64,000 bases of DNA. Source: Hordeum vulgare subsp. vulgare. Its lineage: Eukaryota; Streptophyta; Magnoliopsida; Poales; Poaceae. A program made the translations under genes and the position numbers. Shown piece by piece: positions 34,536-45,712 of this stretch (position 1 is its first letter; the number at the start of each line of letters is the position of its first letter). Where the stretch lies: the NCBI RefSeq assembly GCF_904849725.1, contig NC_058518.1, forward strand, positions 414,911,081 through 414,975,080, in the 5' to 3' direction. The notes beneath the pieces are model-generated. The model saw only the letters and a list, made by a program, of their open reading frames with translations, was not told the origin of the DNA and did not search any database.

Positions 34536-36319
34536 GATTCCCCTGATGTTACAACCACACAATTACTTGACCATGTTACTGGGAACTTTGATGAATAAAT
34601 GTAGGCGGGTGGATTCCGGCGTGGATGTGTCGATGACTAAATTAAAATGTTAATGGATTGGGGTATTTGATCTGGGTTGGTCGGAGACCTTATTCGCACT
34701 AACCGTCTACGTGGGAGAAGTTATGGTACTCGACGTCGTGGTTATGAGCTCAATCTCTTCACAGGTCAACAATGGAGTGGTGCTCGCCCGAGTGGTCTGG
34801 ATTATCACCGTTCTTGTATAAGAGGTGCCAGGACAGACATCGGTCGCCCTTGCATCATGCAGGAGTGCAAAGGGTGATGGGCCCATGACCCCTGCGTGCT
34901 TAGGATTTAGACCAACGGGTTGGCCTCTCTGTTGACTCTAGGTGGGGATGCGACGTGTCGATGTTCCGAGGCCGGTCATGACCCACGAAAGTGTGTCCGA
35001 TCTGAGTTTATCGAGCGTGACGGGGAATATGTGTTGCACCGATGTAGTGAAGAACTATCTATTCGAATAGTCGTGTCCATGGTTGCAGGATGACTTGGAG
35101 TTATGCCCCGATCTTATACAACAACAACTGTTACTTAACTGGAATGTTGCTCGAGGATTGCTTCCTTGCAGGGAGTCGAGGAAGAATCTCTGGGCGTGTC
35201 TTTAATTAATATTGCTGCAACAATATGACTATTAATTGTGTTACCTGTTCTAATCTCGTCTATTGCTGCAAGACCCCTGAAGATGCCAGTCTTCGATAGG
35301 ACTAGGCCTTCTCTCTCTTTCTCGCATTGCTGCAGTCAGTTCACATATAACCCCCTTCCTTTGATACTGATGCATACTTAGCATAGTTCTGATGTCAGTC
35401 TTGCGATTACTTTGGATGAGTACTCATCGTTGCTTTGCTCCCCCTTTTCCCCTTGATCCGTTGCCGCGACCAGATGATGGAGCCCAGGAGATGGTGTATC
35501 TCGCCGACGATGACTGCTACCCGGACGGTGCCTACTACTACGTGGAGGCCGCTGTAGACCAGGAGTAGTTAGGAGGCTTCCAGGCAGGAGGCCTAGCCTC
35601 GTTTGATCGTTGTATCTTTTGTGCTAGCCTTCTCCAAGTAACCTCATGTTTCATGTCTGTACTCAGATATTTGTTGCTTCCGCTAACTTGTGTGTTTATC
35701 GAGCTTCTGTATTCTAGCCCTTGAGGCCCCTGGCTTGTAATATGAAGCTTGTATGTTCTATTTGTGTCTAGAATTGTGTTGTGATATCTTCTCGTGAGTC
35801 CATGAGCTTGGTCGTATGCATTTGCGTGTATGATTAGCGTACGATCAAATCGAGGGCATCACAAGATTGGATCTGGTGTTTCTGGACTCTACGGCGGATG
35901 GAATTGATTTTTATCCCCGCTTAGGGTTTCTGGAATATTGGGGTATTTATAGAGCAAAGAGGCGATGCGGGAGGCCAACGAGGAGGGTACAACCCAGCAG
36001 GGTCCGCCTGGCCCCCCGGGCGCGCCCTGGTGGGTTATGCTCCCATCAGATCTCCCCTCACATGCGTTCCTGGCCCACTCGATTTCTTCTGGCCCAAATA
36101 AATCCACAAAAAGTTTTGCTACATTTGGACTCCGTTTGGTATTGATTTGCCGTAATGTAAAAAACATGCAGAAAGCAGCAACTGGCACTGGGCACTATGT
36201 CAATAGGTTAGTACAAAAAAATGATATAAAATGACTATAAGATGATTGTAAAACATCCAAGAATGATAATATAACAACATGGAACAATAAAAAATTATAG
36301 ATGCGTTGGAGACGTATCA

Positions 36320-36334
36320 CCATCCCCAAGCTTA
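36320..36334 (-). other. Polypurine tract of E1
   Basis: On the minus strand TAAGCTTGGGGATGG directly precedes the LTR. It resembles the AAGCTTGGGGGAG tract of the C/B/D elements. Confidence 0.8.
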
Positions 36335-38795
36335 ATTCCTGCTCGTCCTCGAGGAGGTAAATGATAAAAACTGAATTTTTGATGTGGAATGTTGCCTAAC
36401 ATGTTCATCGCATTTCTTTTCTTTATAGCATGGACATTGGACTTTTATATGGTTCAAAGCAATAGTCTAGTTTTGACATGAAGACTCTAATACTCAAGCA
36501 TACCAACAAGCAACCATGTCTTTCAAAATATCAACACTAAAGCAAGTTATCCCTAGCCCATTATGCTCAATCATTTATCCATTCATGAAACACAGTCGAA
36601 TATTAGCTACACCCAATGCTCAAATGCGATCATAGTGCTCCTTAGTTGTTGCTTTATTAGAGAAGATGGAGACTCAAATTCAAAATAAAAATCGCATAAG
36701 TAAAAGAAAGGCCGTTCGCACAGGAAAGTAGGGATTTGTAGAGGTGCCAGAGTTCAAAGCGAAAATTCAACGGTAAAAACATTTGGGAGGCATACTTTTC
36801 CCACCAACGAAAACAACTTAGAGCTCCCAACACTTTCCATGCTAGATACATCCTAGGCGGTTCCCCAACAAAAAGTAAAGTTTATACCTTTTTCCACAAT
36901 TACTTTCACTTTCCATGGCTTGTCTGTATCCACGGGTGCCCTCCATACCAACACTTTCCAATTAATTTATTATTTGACAACAAAAAGTAAATTCATTTTT
37001 TTTCATTTCAGGACTGGGCATCCCTAATACCTTTGCCGTACTCTCGTGCAATGACAAGTGAATAAACGCTCATCGTGAGAATAACACATGTAGCATGCAA
37101 AATATTGGCCACCCCTCACCGCCTCGCGAGTGGTAGAGCACACAAAAGAGAATTTTATTTTGAAAATTAGAGATTGCACATGCAAATTTGCTTAGAACAA
37201 CATGGAAATGCCACATATAGGTAGGTATAGTGGACTCATATGGCAAAACTAGTTAAAAGGGTTTTGGATGCACAAGTAGTGATCATAATTAGTGCAAAAT
37301 GAAGGCTAGCAAAAAGATTGAGTAGTGACCAACCAAGAAATGAAAAATCTCGTAACCAAGCATTAAGCATAAGTAACACCGAATAATGCACCACAAGTAG
37401 GATATAAATTTCATTGCATAACTATTGACTTACGTGTTCGCATAGGGAATCACAAACCTTAACATCAATATTCTTACTAAAGCACAATTACTCATCAACA
37501 TGACTCACGTATCATATCGTGATATCTAAAAACCATTACTAAGAATCAAGTTTATTTTGTCCAATGATCTTCATGAAAGTTTTTATTATATCCTCCTTGG
37601 GTATCTATCACTTTGGGACTATTTTCATATGTTCCTTTTGATAACCTCAAACAAATTTAAGTGAAGAACATGAGCATAATTTTCTTTCTCACAAAATAAT
37701 CTAAGTGAAGCAAGAGAGAATTTCTTCAAAATTTTACTAACTCCCAAATAAATATAAGTGAAGCATGAGAGAATTTCTTCAAAAATAACAAAGCACACCG
37801 TGCTCAAAAAGATATAAGTGAAGTATTAGAGCAAATCCATGGCTCTAAATATTGAAGTGAAGCATAGGAGCAAGCGTAGCATAATTTTTGTCTCTCTTAA
37901 AAAGGTGTGTCCAGCAAGGATTCAAGACATAAGACACAAAGAAAAACAATCAAAGACTCATATTATACAAGACGCTCAAAGCAAAACTCATAATATGTGA
38001 TGAATAAAAATATAGTTTCAAGTAAAATACCGATGATTGTTAGAAGAAAGAGGGGATGCCACTCACGGGCATACCCAAGCTTAGTTGCTTGCTACTTGTT
38101 GAATATTATCTTAGGGTGCCTCATGAATCACCAATCTTAGCTTTTGCTAATCCTTATTCCTTCATCCATCATAAGATCACCCAAAACTTGAAAACTTCGA
38201 TCGCACAAAACTCAACAAAACTTTCGTGAGATCCGTTAGTATAAGAAAGCAAACCACTACTATAATTACTGTTGAAAACCTATTCATATTTTATTTTTGC
38301 ATTATATCTATTGTATTATAACTTTTGTATGTAAAAAACTCGTCAATAAAACCATAGAATCATCAAAACAAGCACACAACCCAAAGAAAACAGAATTTTT
38401 CAAAAACAGAACAATTTGTAGCAATCTGACTACTTCTAATACTTCTGTAACTCCAAAAATTCTGAAATATTAGGAAGACGTGAATAATTTGTTTATTAAT
38501 CTTCTTAAAATAGAATCAACTCAAAATCACTCTTATGTTAAAAATGAAAAACAATTTCGTGAGCGCAAAAGTTTCTGTTTTTCACGAAGATCAAATCAAC
38601 TTTCACCCAAATCATACGAAAGGCCTTGCTTGGCCCAAACACTAATTTAAACCACAAAAACACACATAAGAAGAGGTATAATTGTGTATTTTATTGAAAA
38701 CAGCAAGAAAACTAAAAAGTAAAAAGATACAAGTTGGGTTGCCTCCCAAAAAGCGCTACCATTTTACGCCCCTAGCTAGGCATGACGCGTAGGAT
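36335..38795 (-). other. E1 non-coding internal region
   Basis: About 2.5 kb without supported coding sequence on either strand. From about 36917 upward it is homologous to E2 50676 onward, including a hairpin plus PPT-like block near 38051-38084 (E2: 52341-52373). The conserved UTR block near 38735-38790 (related to 52950-53000) lies just downstream of the ORF in both elements. Confidence 0.75.
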
Positions 38796-39358
38796 CTAAG
38801 TGTTGTCCTCCGTTTTCCTTGCCACTTTAGTAAGGATAATTTCAAATCCAACAGGCTCTTTGAGCTTCCCTAAATTTTCTGGAAAAAAAACCATCTTCAG
38901 ATCTAAATTATCCAACCGCTTATTGCAAAGGTTAATCGAAGTGTTCATACGATTGATACTACCATTGAGATGTTTGAGAGGTTGATTATATTTTTGCAAT
39001 TCAACCATATGTTTGTGCAAATCACCAAGTTTGTCCAAAATTTGGACTCCATCTGAAGTGAAAGAGAACCTTTTCTTTTGTGGTGGAACTCCCAAAATCC
39101 CTTCTAAAATTTCAGAGGCAGCATTAACATCAAGCTCAATAAAATAACCTTTCGCGGCAAAATCCAAGAGTTGCCTATCATGCGAAGCCAATCCTACGTA
39201 AAAATTTCTAAGAATTTTTTTGCATCTCCCTTTAGATTGCGAAGATGGTAAGACTCCATAAGCCTATACCAAGCATCTTTCAAAATTTCTCCTTGTCTTT
39301 GTTTGAAGTGTAGAACTTCAAAATCTGGTAACAAAGGAGGAGCGTTCAAACTAGCCAT
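38796..39358 (-). pseudogene. gag: E1 gag-like ORF, one frameshift
   Basis: Minus-strand ORF starting MASLNAPPLLPDFEVLHF at 39358. It contains a Retrotrans_gag-like core (FKQRQGEILKDAWYRLMESY) and continues in another frame as LASHDRQLLDFAAKGYF to KTEDNT with its stop at 38796. A single-base shift in an A-rich run near 39215 separates the halves; together they give about 188 residues. There is no zinc knuckle, protease or RT. It is the only ORF of this element. Likely role: a structural Gag domain retained by a non-autonomous element. The open frame extending upstream of 39358 runs into C sequence and is not part of it. Confidence 0.75.
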
Positions 39359-39465
39359 TGTGACGTGAAAACAAGAACACGAATAGATCTGTCGAGAAAA
39401 TGGCGAACAAAAAAGAGGGCGAATAAAACGGCAAATTTTTGTGAAGAAGGGGATGTTGATATTGA

Positions 39466-40527
39466 TGTTGGACAAGGAAGACAACATAATGAGTTATATT
39501 TGCTTATTTCCAAATAGAAGTTATATGGTTGTAGATCTTTAAAAATGTGTCGCTAGCTTCCTCCTCATATTAGCCAGAAACTCCTGTACCAAGTAGAGAT
39601 ACTACTTGTGCATCCAAATACCTTTAACCCAGTTTTGCCTTGAGAGTCCACCATACCTACCTATGGATTGAGTAAGATCCTTCAAGTAAGTTGTCATCGG
39701 TGCAAGCAATAAAAATTTCTCTTTAAATATTTGTGGTTTATTAGTGCGAGGAAAATAAATTTATACGAACTTGTGATATAGAAAAAATAAAAGCGACGGA
39801 CTGCATAATAAAGGTCTTTATCACAAGGGGCAATATAAAGTGACGTTCTTTTGCATTAAGGGATTGCACATCCAACTATAAAAGTGCAGGACAACCTCTG
39901 CTTCCCTCTGCGAAGGGCCTATCTGTTACCTTTACTTTTCTAGTATTTACCTTTATGTAAGAGTCGTGGTGATCTTCACCATTTCCTTTATTTCGCCTTT
40001 ATGTTTTGGTAAGCATCATGTGTTGGGGAATGATCTAGACAAATATAACCACTCGGATGTGGGTGATCATGAGTTATTATTGTTGACATTACACTTGAGG
40101 TAAATAGTTGGGAGGCAAAACTATAAGCCCCTATCTTTCTCTGTGTCCAATTGAAGCTTTGACCTCATAGGTACTGCCTGAGTGTTAGTAATTATGAAAT
40201 ACCATAAGATGATTGAGTATGTGGATTTGCTTTACAAGCTCTTACATTGACTCTTTCCTACGTTGCGATAAGTTGGAATAGCTTCAATTACTGAAATCAT
40301 AGTGTGTTAGTTCTCAATAGAGTTCTTGATTCATACTTTGCCTTGTGAATGAATTGTTACTCTAGTATAAGATATTCTATGTCAATATGTATTGTTTTTC
40401 TAAACATAATCATGATGCCTTCATGTCGGTATTTTATTTTATCGACACCTCTATCTTTAAACATGTGGGCATATTTATTGATCTCAGCTTTCGCTTGAGG
40501 ACAAGCAAGGTCTAAGCTTGGGGGAGT
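39466..40527 (+). other. Gypsy C 3' UTR, second part, with PPT
   Basis: Resumes C after E1 and is homologous to D 48111-49152. Non-coding. Ends in the PPT AAGCTTGGGGGAG (40514-40526) one base before the LTR at 40528. Confidence 0.88.
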
Positions 40528-42037
40528 TGACACGTCCATTTTGTATCTATATTTATTGCATTATGGGCTGTTAATACACATTATGGTACAATAGTTATTC
40601 CTTTTCTCTCTTATTTTACAAGGTTTACATGAAGAGGGAGAATGCCGGCAGCTGGAATTCTGGACTGGAAAAGGAGCAAATCTTAGAGACATATTGTACA
40701 CAGCTCCATAAGTCCTGAAAAGTAATGGAGAATTGTTTTGGAATATAAAAAAATAATGGGAGAAAAAATACCGGAGGGGATCCACTAGGAGGTTACAAAA
40801 CACGGGGCGTGACCTACCCCTTGGTCGCGCCCTGTAAGCTTGTGGCCCCCGTGGGAGGCCTCCGGTGCCCATCTTGTGCTATATGAAGGGTTTTGACCTC
40901 GAAAAATTATATCAGACCTTTCGGGACAAGGCGCCACCATCTCGAGGCGGAACTTCGACATAACCTATCTAGAGCTCCGGCGGAGCTACTCCCGCCAGGG
41001 AAACTTCCCTCCCGGAGGGGGAAATCGAAGCCATCGTAATCACCAACGATCGTCTCATCGAGAGGGGGTCAATGTCCATCAGCAACTTCACCAGCACCAT
41101 CTCCTCTCCAAACCGTAGTTCATCTCTTGTATCCAATCTTTGCCTCAAAACCTCAGATTGGTACGTGTGGATTGCTAGGAGTGTTAATTACTCCTTCTAG
41201 TTGATGCTAGTTGGTTTCTTTGGTGGAAGATTATATGTTCAGATCCTTGATGCTAATCATTACCTCTCTGGTCATGAATATGATTATGCTTTGTGAGTAG
41301 TTACTTCTCTTCCCGAGGACATGGGATAAGTCATGCTAATAGTAGTCATTTGAATTTGGTATTCGTTCGGTAATTTGATATGTTGTATGTTGTTTTTCCT
41401 CTAGTGGTGTTATGTGAACGTAGACTACATAACACTTCACCATTATTTGGGCCTAGAGGAAGGCATTGGGAAGTAGTAAGTAGATGATGGGTTGCTAGAG
41501 TGACAGAAGCTTAAACCCTAGTCTACGCGTTGCTTCGTAAGGGGCTGATTTGGATCCACTAGTTTAATGATATGGTTAGACTTTGTCTTAATTCTTATTT
41601 CGTAGTTGCGGATGCTTGCGAGAGGGGTTAATCATAAGTGGGATTCTTGTACAAGTAAGGGCAGTACCCAAGCGCCGATCCACCCACATATCAAACTATC
41701 AAAGTAACGAACGCGAATCATATGAACATGATGAAAACTAGCATGACAGAAATTCTAGTGTGTCCTCGGGAGTGTTTTTTCCTCCTATAAGACTTTGTCC
41801 AGGCTTCTCCCTTGCTACAAAAGGGATTGGGCCTCTTTGCTGCACCGTTGCTACTTTTGTTACTTGTTGCTTGCTATGAATCATCTCACCACACAATCAC
41901 TTGTTACCGACAATTTCAGTGCGTGCAGATTTTACCTTGCTGAAAACCACTTGTCAGATCCTTCTGCTCCTCGTTGGGTTCGACACTCTTACTTATCAAA
42001 AGTACTATGATTGATCCCCTATACTTGTGGGTCATCA
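40528..42037 (+). repeat. Central LTR shared by gypsy C and gypsy D, apparently mosaic
   Basis: 1,510 bp, TGACACGTCC...GGGTCATCA. Preceded by C's PPT and followed by D's PBS, so it serves as 3' LTR of C and 5' LTR of D. Its first ~650 bases differ clearly from the B and D LTRs (for example ATTATGGGCTG where those have CTTCTTGGG), while from about 41200 on it matches them closely. A decayed GC-rich hairpin lies at 40791-40850. Confidence 0.88.
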
Positions 42038-42048
42038 AGACTCTTTTG

Positions 42049-42067
42049 TGGCGCCGTTGCCGGGGAG
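42049..42067 (+). other. Primer binding site of gypsy D (tRNA-Asp type)
   Basis: TGGCGCCGTTGCCGGGGAG starts 11 bases after the LTR. Its first 17 bases are, from my knowledge of the plant tRNA-Asp(GTC) 3' end, a perfect complement. Athila-type elements typically use this tRNA. Confidence 0.85.
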
Positions 42068-42080
42068 TGAAGCGCCTTTG

Positions 42081-42086
42081 GTAAGT
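42081..42086 (+). promoter_or_regulatory. Splice-donor-like site in the gypsy D leader
   Basis: TTG/GTAAGT lies 13 bases after the PBS, with a weaker TTG/GTAAGG at 42095. It is a plausible donor for a subgenomic mRNA joined to the acceptor at 47189. Only D retains its leader in this window. Confidence 0.4.
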
Positions 42087-42143
42087 GGAACTTGGTAAGG
42101 GAACATTCATATAGTGTGCTGAAATTTATTGTCGCTTGTCACT

Positions 42144-43280
42144 ATGGATACTATTCCTTTGAGGGGCTTGTTCGGGGTATCTTCACCTCGAACGGAAGCA
42201 CAAAGAGTTGCTCCTCAACCTGGTGCACCTACTGAAAATATTTTCTTTGAATTTCCTTAGGGTATACTTGAGAAACTGCTGGCTAATCCTTTTACAGGAG
42301 ATGGAACATCACATCCAGACTTGCATCTAATCTATGTAGATGAAGTTTGTGGTTTATTTAAGCTTGCAGGTTTGCCAGAGGATGAGGTCAAGAAGAAGGT
42401 CTTTCCTTTATGTTTGAGGGATAAGGCGTTGACATGGTATAGGCTATGTGATGATACTGGATCATGGGACTACAATCGGTTGAAATTGGAATTTCATCAA
42501 AAGTTTTATCCTATGCATTTAGTACATTGTGATCGGAATTATATTTATAATTTTTGGCCTCGTGACAGAGAAAGCCTCGCTCAATCTTGGGGGAGGCTTA
42601 AATCAATGCTATATTCATGCCCAATCATGAGCTCTCGAGAGAAATTATCATTTAGAACTTCTATGCTCGGCTTTCTCATGATGATCGCACCATGCTTGAC
42701 AATTCTTGTACCGGTTCTTTTATGAAGAGAGATATTGACTTCAAATGGAATTTATTGGAGAGAATTAAACACAACTCTGAAGATTGGGAGCTTGAAGAAG
42801 GTAAGGAGTCAGGTATGAATTTCACGTTTGATTGCGTTAAATCCTATGTTGAGACAAATACTTTTTGTGAATTCAGCGCTAAGTATGGACTTGACTGTGA
42901 GATAGTAGCTTAGTTGTGTGAATCTTTTGCTGCTCATATTGATGTCCCCAAAGATAAGTGGTTTAAATATCATCCTCCTTTAGAAGTCAATGTAGTTAAA
43001 CCCAATCCAGTTGAAGAGAGAGTCATTGCCTATAATGATCCTATGGTTCCCAGTGCTTACATTGAGAAACCACCTTTCCCTGTTAGGATAAAGGATCATT
43101 CTAAAGCTTCAACTGTGATACGTTGAGGCTATATTAGGACACCTACACCTCCTGAGCAAATTAGAGTTGAACCTAGCATTGCTATTATCAAAGATCTTCC
43201 GTCCGACGATGTTGAGGGACATAATATTCACTTATGTGAAGATGCTGCTAGAATTGCTAAACCTCACGCTAGAGACAAAC
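42144..43280 (+). pseudogene. gag: Gypsy D gag, broken
   Basis: Starts MDTIPLRGLFGVSSPRTEA at 42144, the first ATG after the leader in frame with the gag domain. A TAG occurs at 42258-42260. The Retrotrans_gag core (LTWYRLCDDTGSWDYNRL; AQSWGRLKSML) lies in 42321-42725. A frameshift occurs around 42660-42725, the frame continues through FKYHPPLEVNVVKPNP near 42961, and a TGA at 43124-43126 precedes the protease. No zinc knuckle was recognised, which is common in Athila-type Gag. Gag would form the particle. Confidence 0.88.
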
Positions 43281-43297
43281 ATAGGTCTGTTTTTGGC

Positions 43298-44116
43298 ATG
43301 CCTGTGGTTTTTGTTAAGATAGGAGATCATTGTTATCATGGTTTATGTGACATGGGTGCTAGTGTTAGTGCAATACCTCAATCCTTATATGATGAAATCA
43401 AAGATCAGATTGTACCTGTTGAGATAGAACCTATAGATGTCACTATTCAGCTTGCCAATAGAGATACTATCTGCCCTGTGGGAATTGCTAGGGATGTTGA
43501 ACTCTTGTGTGGTAAAACGAAGTATCCTGCCGATTCCCTCGTTCTTGCTACATCTCAAGATAGCTTTTGTCCCATCATATTTGGCAGACCTTTTCTCAGT
43601 ACCGTCAATGCTCATATTGACTATGAGAACCAAACTGTCATTGTTGGCTATGAAGGTGTGTCACATGAGTTCAGTTTCTCCAAGTTTGGTAGACAACCTC
43701 ATGAAAAAGTGTTGCCTAGTAAGGATGAAACTATTGCCTTAGCCTCTATTGCCGTGCCTCCTACTGATCCCTTAGAGCAATACTTGCTTGAGCATGAAAA
43801 TAATATGCATATGGATGAAAGGGATGAGATAGATAGAGTTGTCTTAGAAAAATATCCTATCCTTAAGAATAATATGCCTGCTGAACTGCTTGGGGATCCA
43901 CCCCCACCAAAGGGTGATCTTGTGTTCGAGCTTAAACAGTTGCTAGATACTCTTAAGTATGCTTATCTTGATGAAAAAGAGATATATCCTGTCATAATTA
44001 GTGCTAGCCTCTCAGAGCATGAAGAAAAGAAGTTACTAAAAACTCCGAGGAAACACCGTGCTGCTATTGGATATACTCTTAATGATCTTAAGGGCATTAG
44101 TCCCACTCTATGCTAG
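43298..44116 (+). pseudogene. pol: Gypsy D protease and linker
   Basis: An open 272-codon stretch in the same frame as the end of gag; its ATG is internal. The protease active site CDMGASVSAIP is intact (Asp codon 43349-43351). It continues with IIFGRPFLSTVNAHIDYE and the PPPPKGDLVFELKQ linker. It ends at TAG 44114-44116, where B has CAG. If read through, the frame goes on into RT. Confidence 0.9.
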
Positions 44117-45712
44117 CACAAGATCAAAACTGATCCTGATTTCAAACCAGTTGCTGATCATCAAAGGAGATTGAATCCTAAGATGAAATAAGTAGTAAGA
44201 AAGGAAATACTAAAGCTCCTAGAAGCGGGTATTATCTATCATGTTGCTCATAGCGATTGGGTGAGTCCGGTGCACTGCGTCCCTAAGAAGGGAGGCATTA
44301 CCATTGTCCCTAATGATAAGGATGAATTGATCCCACAAAGGATTATTACTGGCTATAGGATGGTGATCGATTTTAGGAAATTGAATAATGCCACTAGGAA
44401 AGATCATTACCCTTTGCCTTTTATCGACCAAATGCTAGAAAGACTGTCTAAACACACACACTTCTGCTTTCTAGACAGTTATTCTGGTTTCTCCCAAATA
44501 CCAGTTGCACAATATGATCAGGAGAAAACCACTTTCACCTGCCCTTTCGGTACCTTTGCTTATAGACGTATTCCTTTTGGCTTATGTAATGCACCCGCCA
44601 CCTTTCAAAGATGTATGATGGCTATATTCTCTAACTTTTGTGAAAAGATTGTCGAGGTATTAATGGATGACTTCTCCGTTTACGGGTCTTCCTTTGATGA
44701 TTGCCTCAATAACCTTGATCGAGTCTAGCAGAGATGTAAAGACACCAATCTTGTCTTGAATTGGGAGAGGTGCCACTTTATGGTTAATGAAGGCATCATC
44801 TTAGGACATAAAATTTCTGAAAGAGGTATTGAAGTCGATAAGGCTAAGGTTGATGCAATCGAGAAAATGCCATACCCCACACATATCAAAGGTATAAGAA
44901 GTTTCCTTGGTCATGTTGGTTTCTATAGAAGGTTCATTAAAGACTTCTCTAAGATTTCTAGGCCTCTTACCAATCTCTTGCAAAAGGATATTCCTTTTGT
45001 TTTTGACGATGATTCTGAGGAAGCCTTCAAAATACTTAAGAGGGCTTTGATAACTGGACCTATTGTTCAACCACCTGACCGGAACCTACCTTTTGAGACC
45101 ATGTGTGATGCTAGTGATTATGCTGTTGGTGCTGTCGTAGGGCAAAGAGTTGATAAGAAGTTTAATGTTATTCACTATGCTAGTAAAATTTTAGACAGTG
45201 CCCAAAGAAACTATGCTACTACGGAAAAGGAATTTTTAGTAGTCGTGTTTGCATGTGAAAAGTTCAGGTCTTACACAGTGGATACCAAAGTCACTATTTA
45301 CACTGATCATGCTGCTATTAAGTACCTCGTGGAGAAGAAAGACGCTAAACCTAGACTTATCCGATGGGTTCTCTTGCTAAAAGAATTTGATTTGCACGTT
45401 GTTGACAGAAAGGGTGCTGATAACCAAGTAGCAGATAACTTGTCTAGGTTGGAGAACGATCTTGATGACCCACAATCTATTGATGATAGCTTTCCCGATG
45501 AACAATTGAATGTCATCAACGCTTCAGGTAGTGCATCGTGGTATGTTGATTATGCAAAATATATCGTTTCCAAATATATACCACCTAGTTTCACATACCA
45601 GCAAAAGAACAAATTCTTGTTTGACTTGAGAAATTACTTTTGGGATGATACTCACCTTTATAAGGAAGGAGTATATGGTGTTATTAGGCGTTGTGTACCT
45701 GAACATGAATAG
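44117..45712 (+). pseudogene. pol: Gypsy D reverse transcriptase and RNase H
   Basis: Same frame as the protease. A TAA near 44188 interrupts the N-terminal fingers. RT blocks: SPVHCVPKKGG near 44264, MVIDFRKLNNATRKDHYPLP near 44360, FGLCNAPATF near 44576 and the catalytic [11 protein letters not shown] near 44663. TAG at 44726-44728 follows. RNase H in 44756-45712 keeps [33 protein letters not shown] and [18 protein letters not shown] at 45710-45712 ends the stretch within the integrase zinc domain. Confidence 0.9.

Larger units (their letters stand above)
32110..35863 (+). mobile_element. Large solo LTR (3,754 bp), probably gypsy Tekay/Del-type
   Basis: Starts TGTGACATCC, ends GGGCATCACA, and is flanked by a perfect TSD AGATT (32105-32109 and 35864-35868); removing it rejoins the E1 LTR. 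It carries a TATA box (32501-32507), a GC-rich start-site region, an AT-rich stretch (about 33180-33460), four spaced palindromic motifs (34332-34535) and no PBS, PPT or pol. Such long LTRs with TGTGA ends are known from grass gypsy families; the assignment is from memory. Open frames inside (for example 32352-32735 minus) look like chance. Confidence 0.85.
30977..36319 (-). repeat. 3' LTR of E1, split by a large solo LTR
   Basis: LTR pieces 30977-32109 and 35869-36319, about 1.58 kb once the insert is removed. On the minus strand it starts TGATACGTCTCCAACG at 36319. The other end is at TAATGTC (30977), where related copies have TGATGTC. Homologous to the solo LTR at 12312-13842. A decayed GC-rich hairpin is at about 35981-36040. 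Confidence 0.9.
30977..39465 (-). mobile_element. E1: non-autonomous gypsy-type element, minus strand, 5'-truncated
   Basis: Read on the minus strand: a gag-like ORF (39358 down to 38796), about 2.5 kb of non-coding DNA, a PPT (36334-36320) and a 3' LTR (36319-30977, split by a 3.75 kb solo LTR). The 5' LTR and PBS are missing; at about 39450-39465 the sequence passes straight into the C 3' UTR. No pol is present between gag and PPT, so the element depended on another element's enzymes. Because the 5' end is lost no TSD can be tested; the left flank is AGCAC. Confidence 0.85.
15990..42037 (+). mobile_element. Gypsy C: Athila/Sabrina-like element, interrupted four times
   Basis: A plus-strand gypsy element (order PR, RT, RNase H, IN, accessory ORF) whose 5' LTR and gag lie left of copia-1, off the window. 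Visible pieces are 15990-17877, 26991-27103, 28633-30976 and about 39466-42037. Interruptions are copia-1 (left), B, a solo LTR and E1. Its 3' PPT abuts the LTR at 40528-42037, but that LTR is followed by a PBS and the gag of D instead of flanking DNA. C and D therefore form a tandem sharing one LTR. C is visibly more diverged from B and D than those two are from each other. Confidence 0.88.

Noticed and set aside
32110..35863. DNA transposon with TGTGACATCC/GGGCATCACA inverted ends
   Set aside because: The inverted similarity is short, the TSD is 5 bp, the ends are TG...CA and a TATA box lies where an LTR promoter would, so a solo LTR fits better.
42049..42067. Possible tRNA-Asp gene fragment
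   Set aside because: Only the 3'-end complement is present, next to an LTR, so it is a primer binding site and not a tRNA gene. No cloverleaf was seen anywhere in the window.
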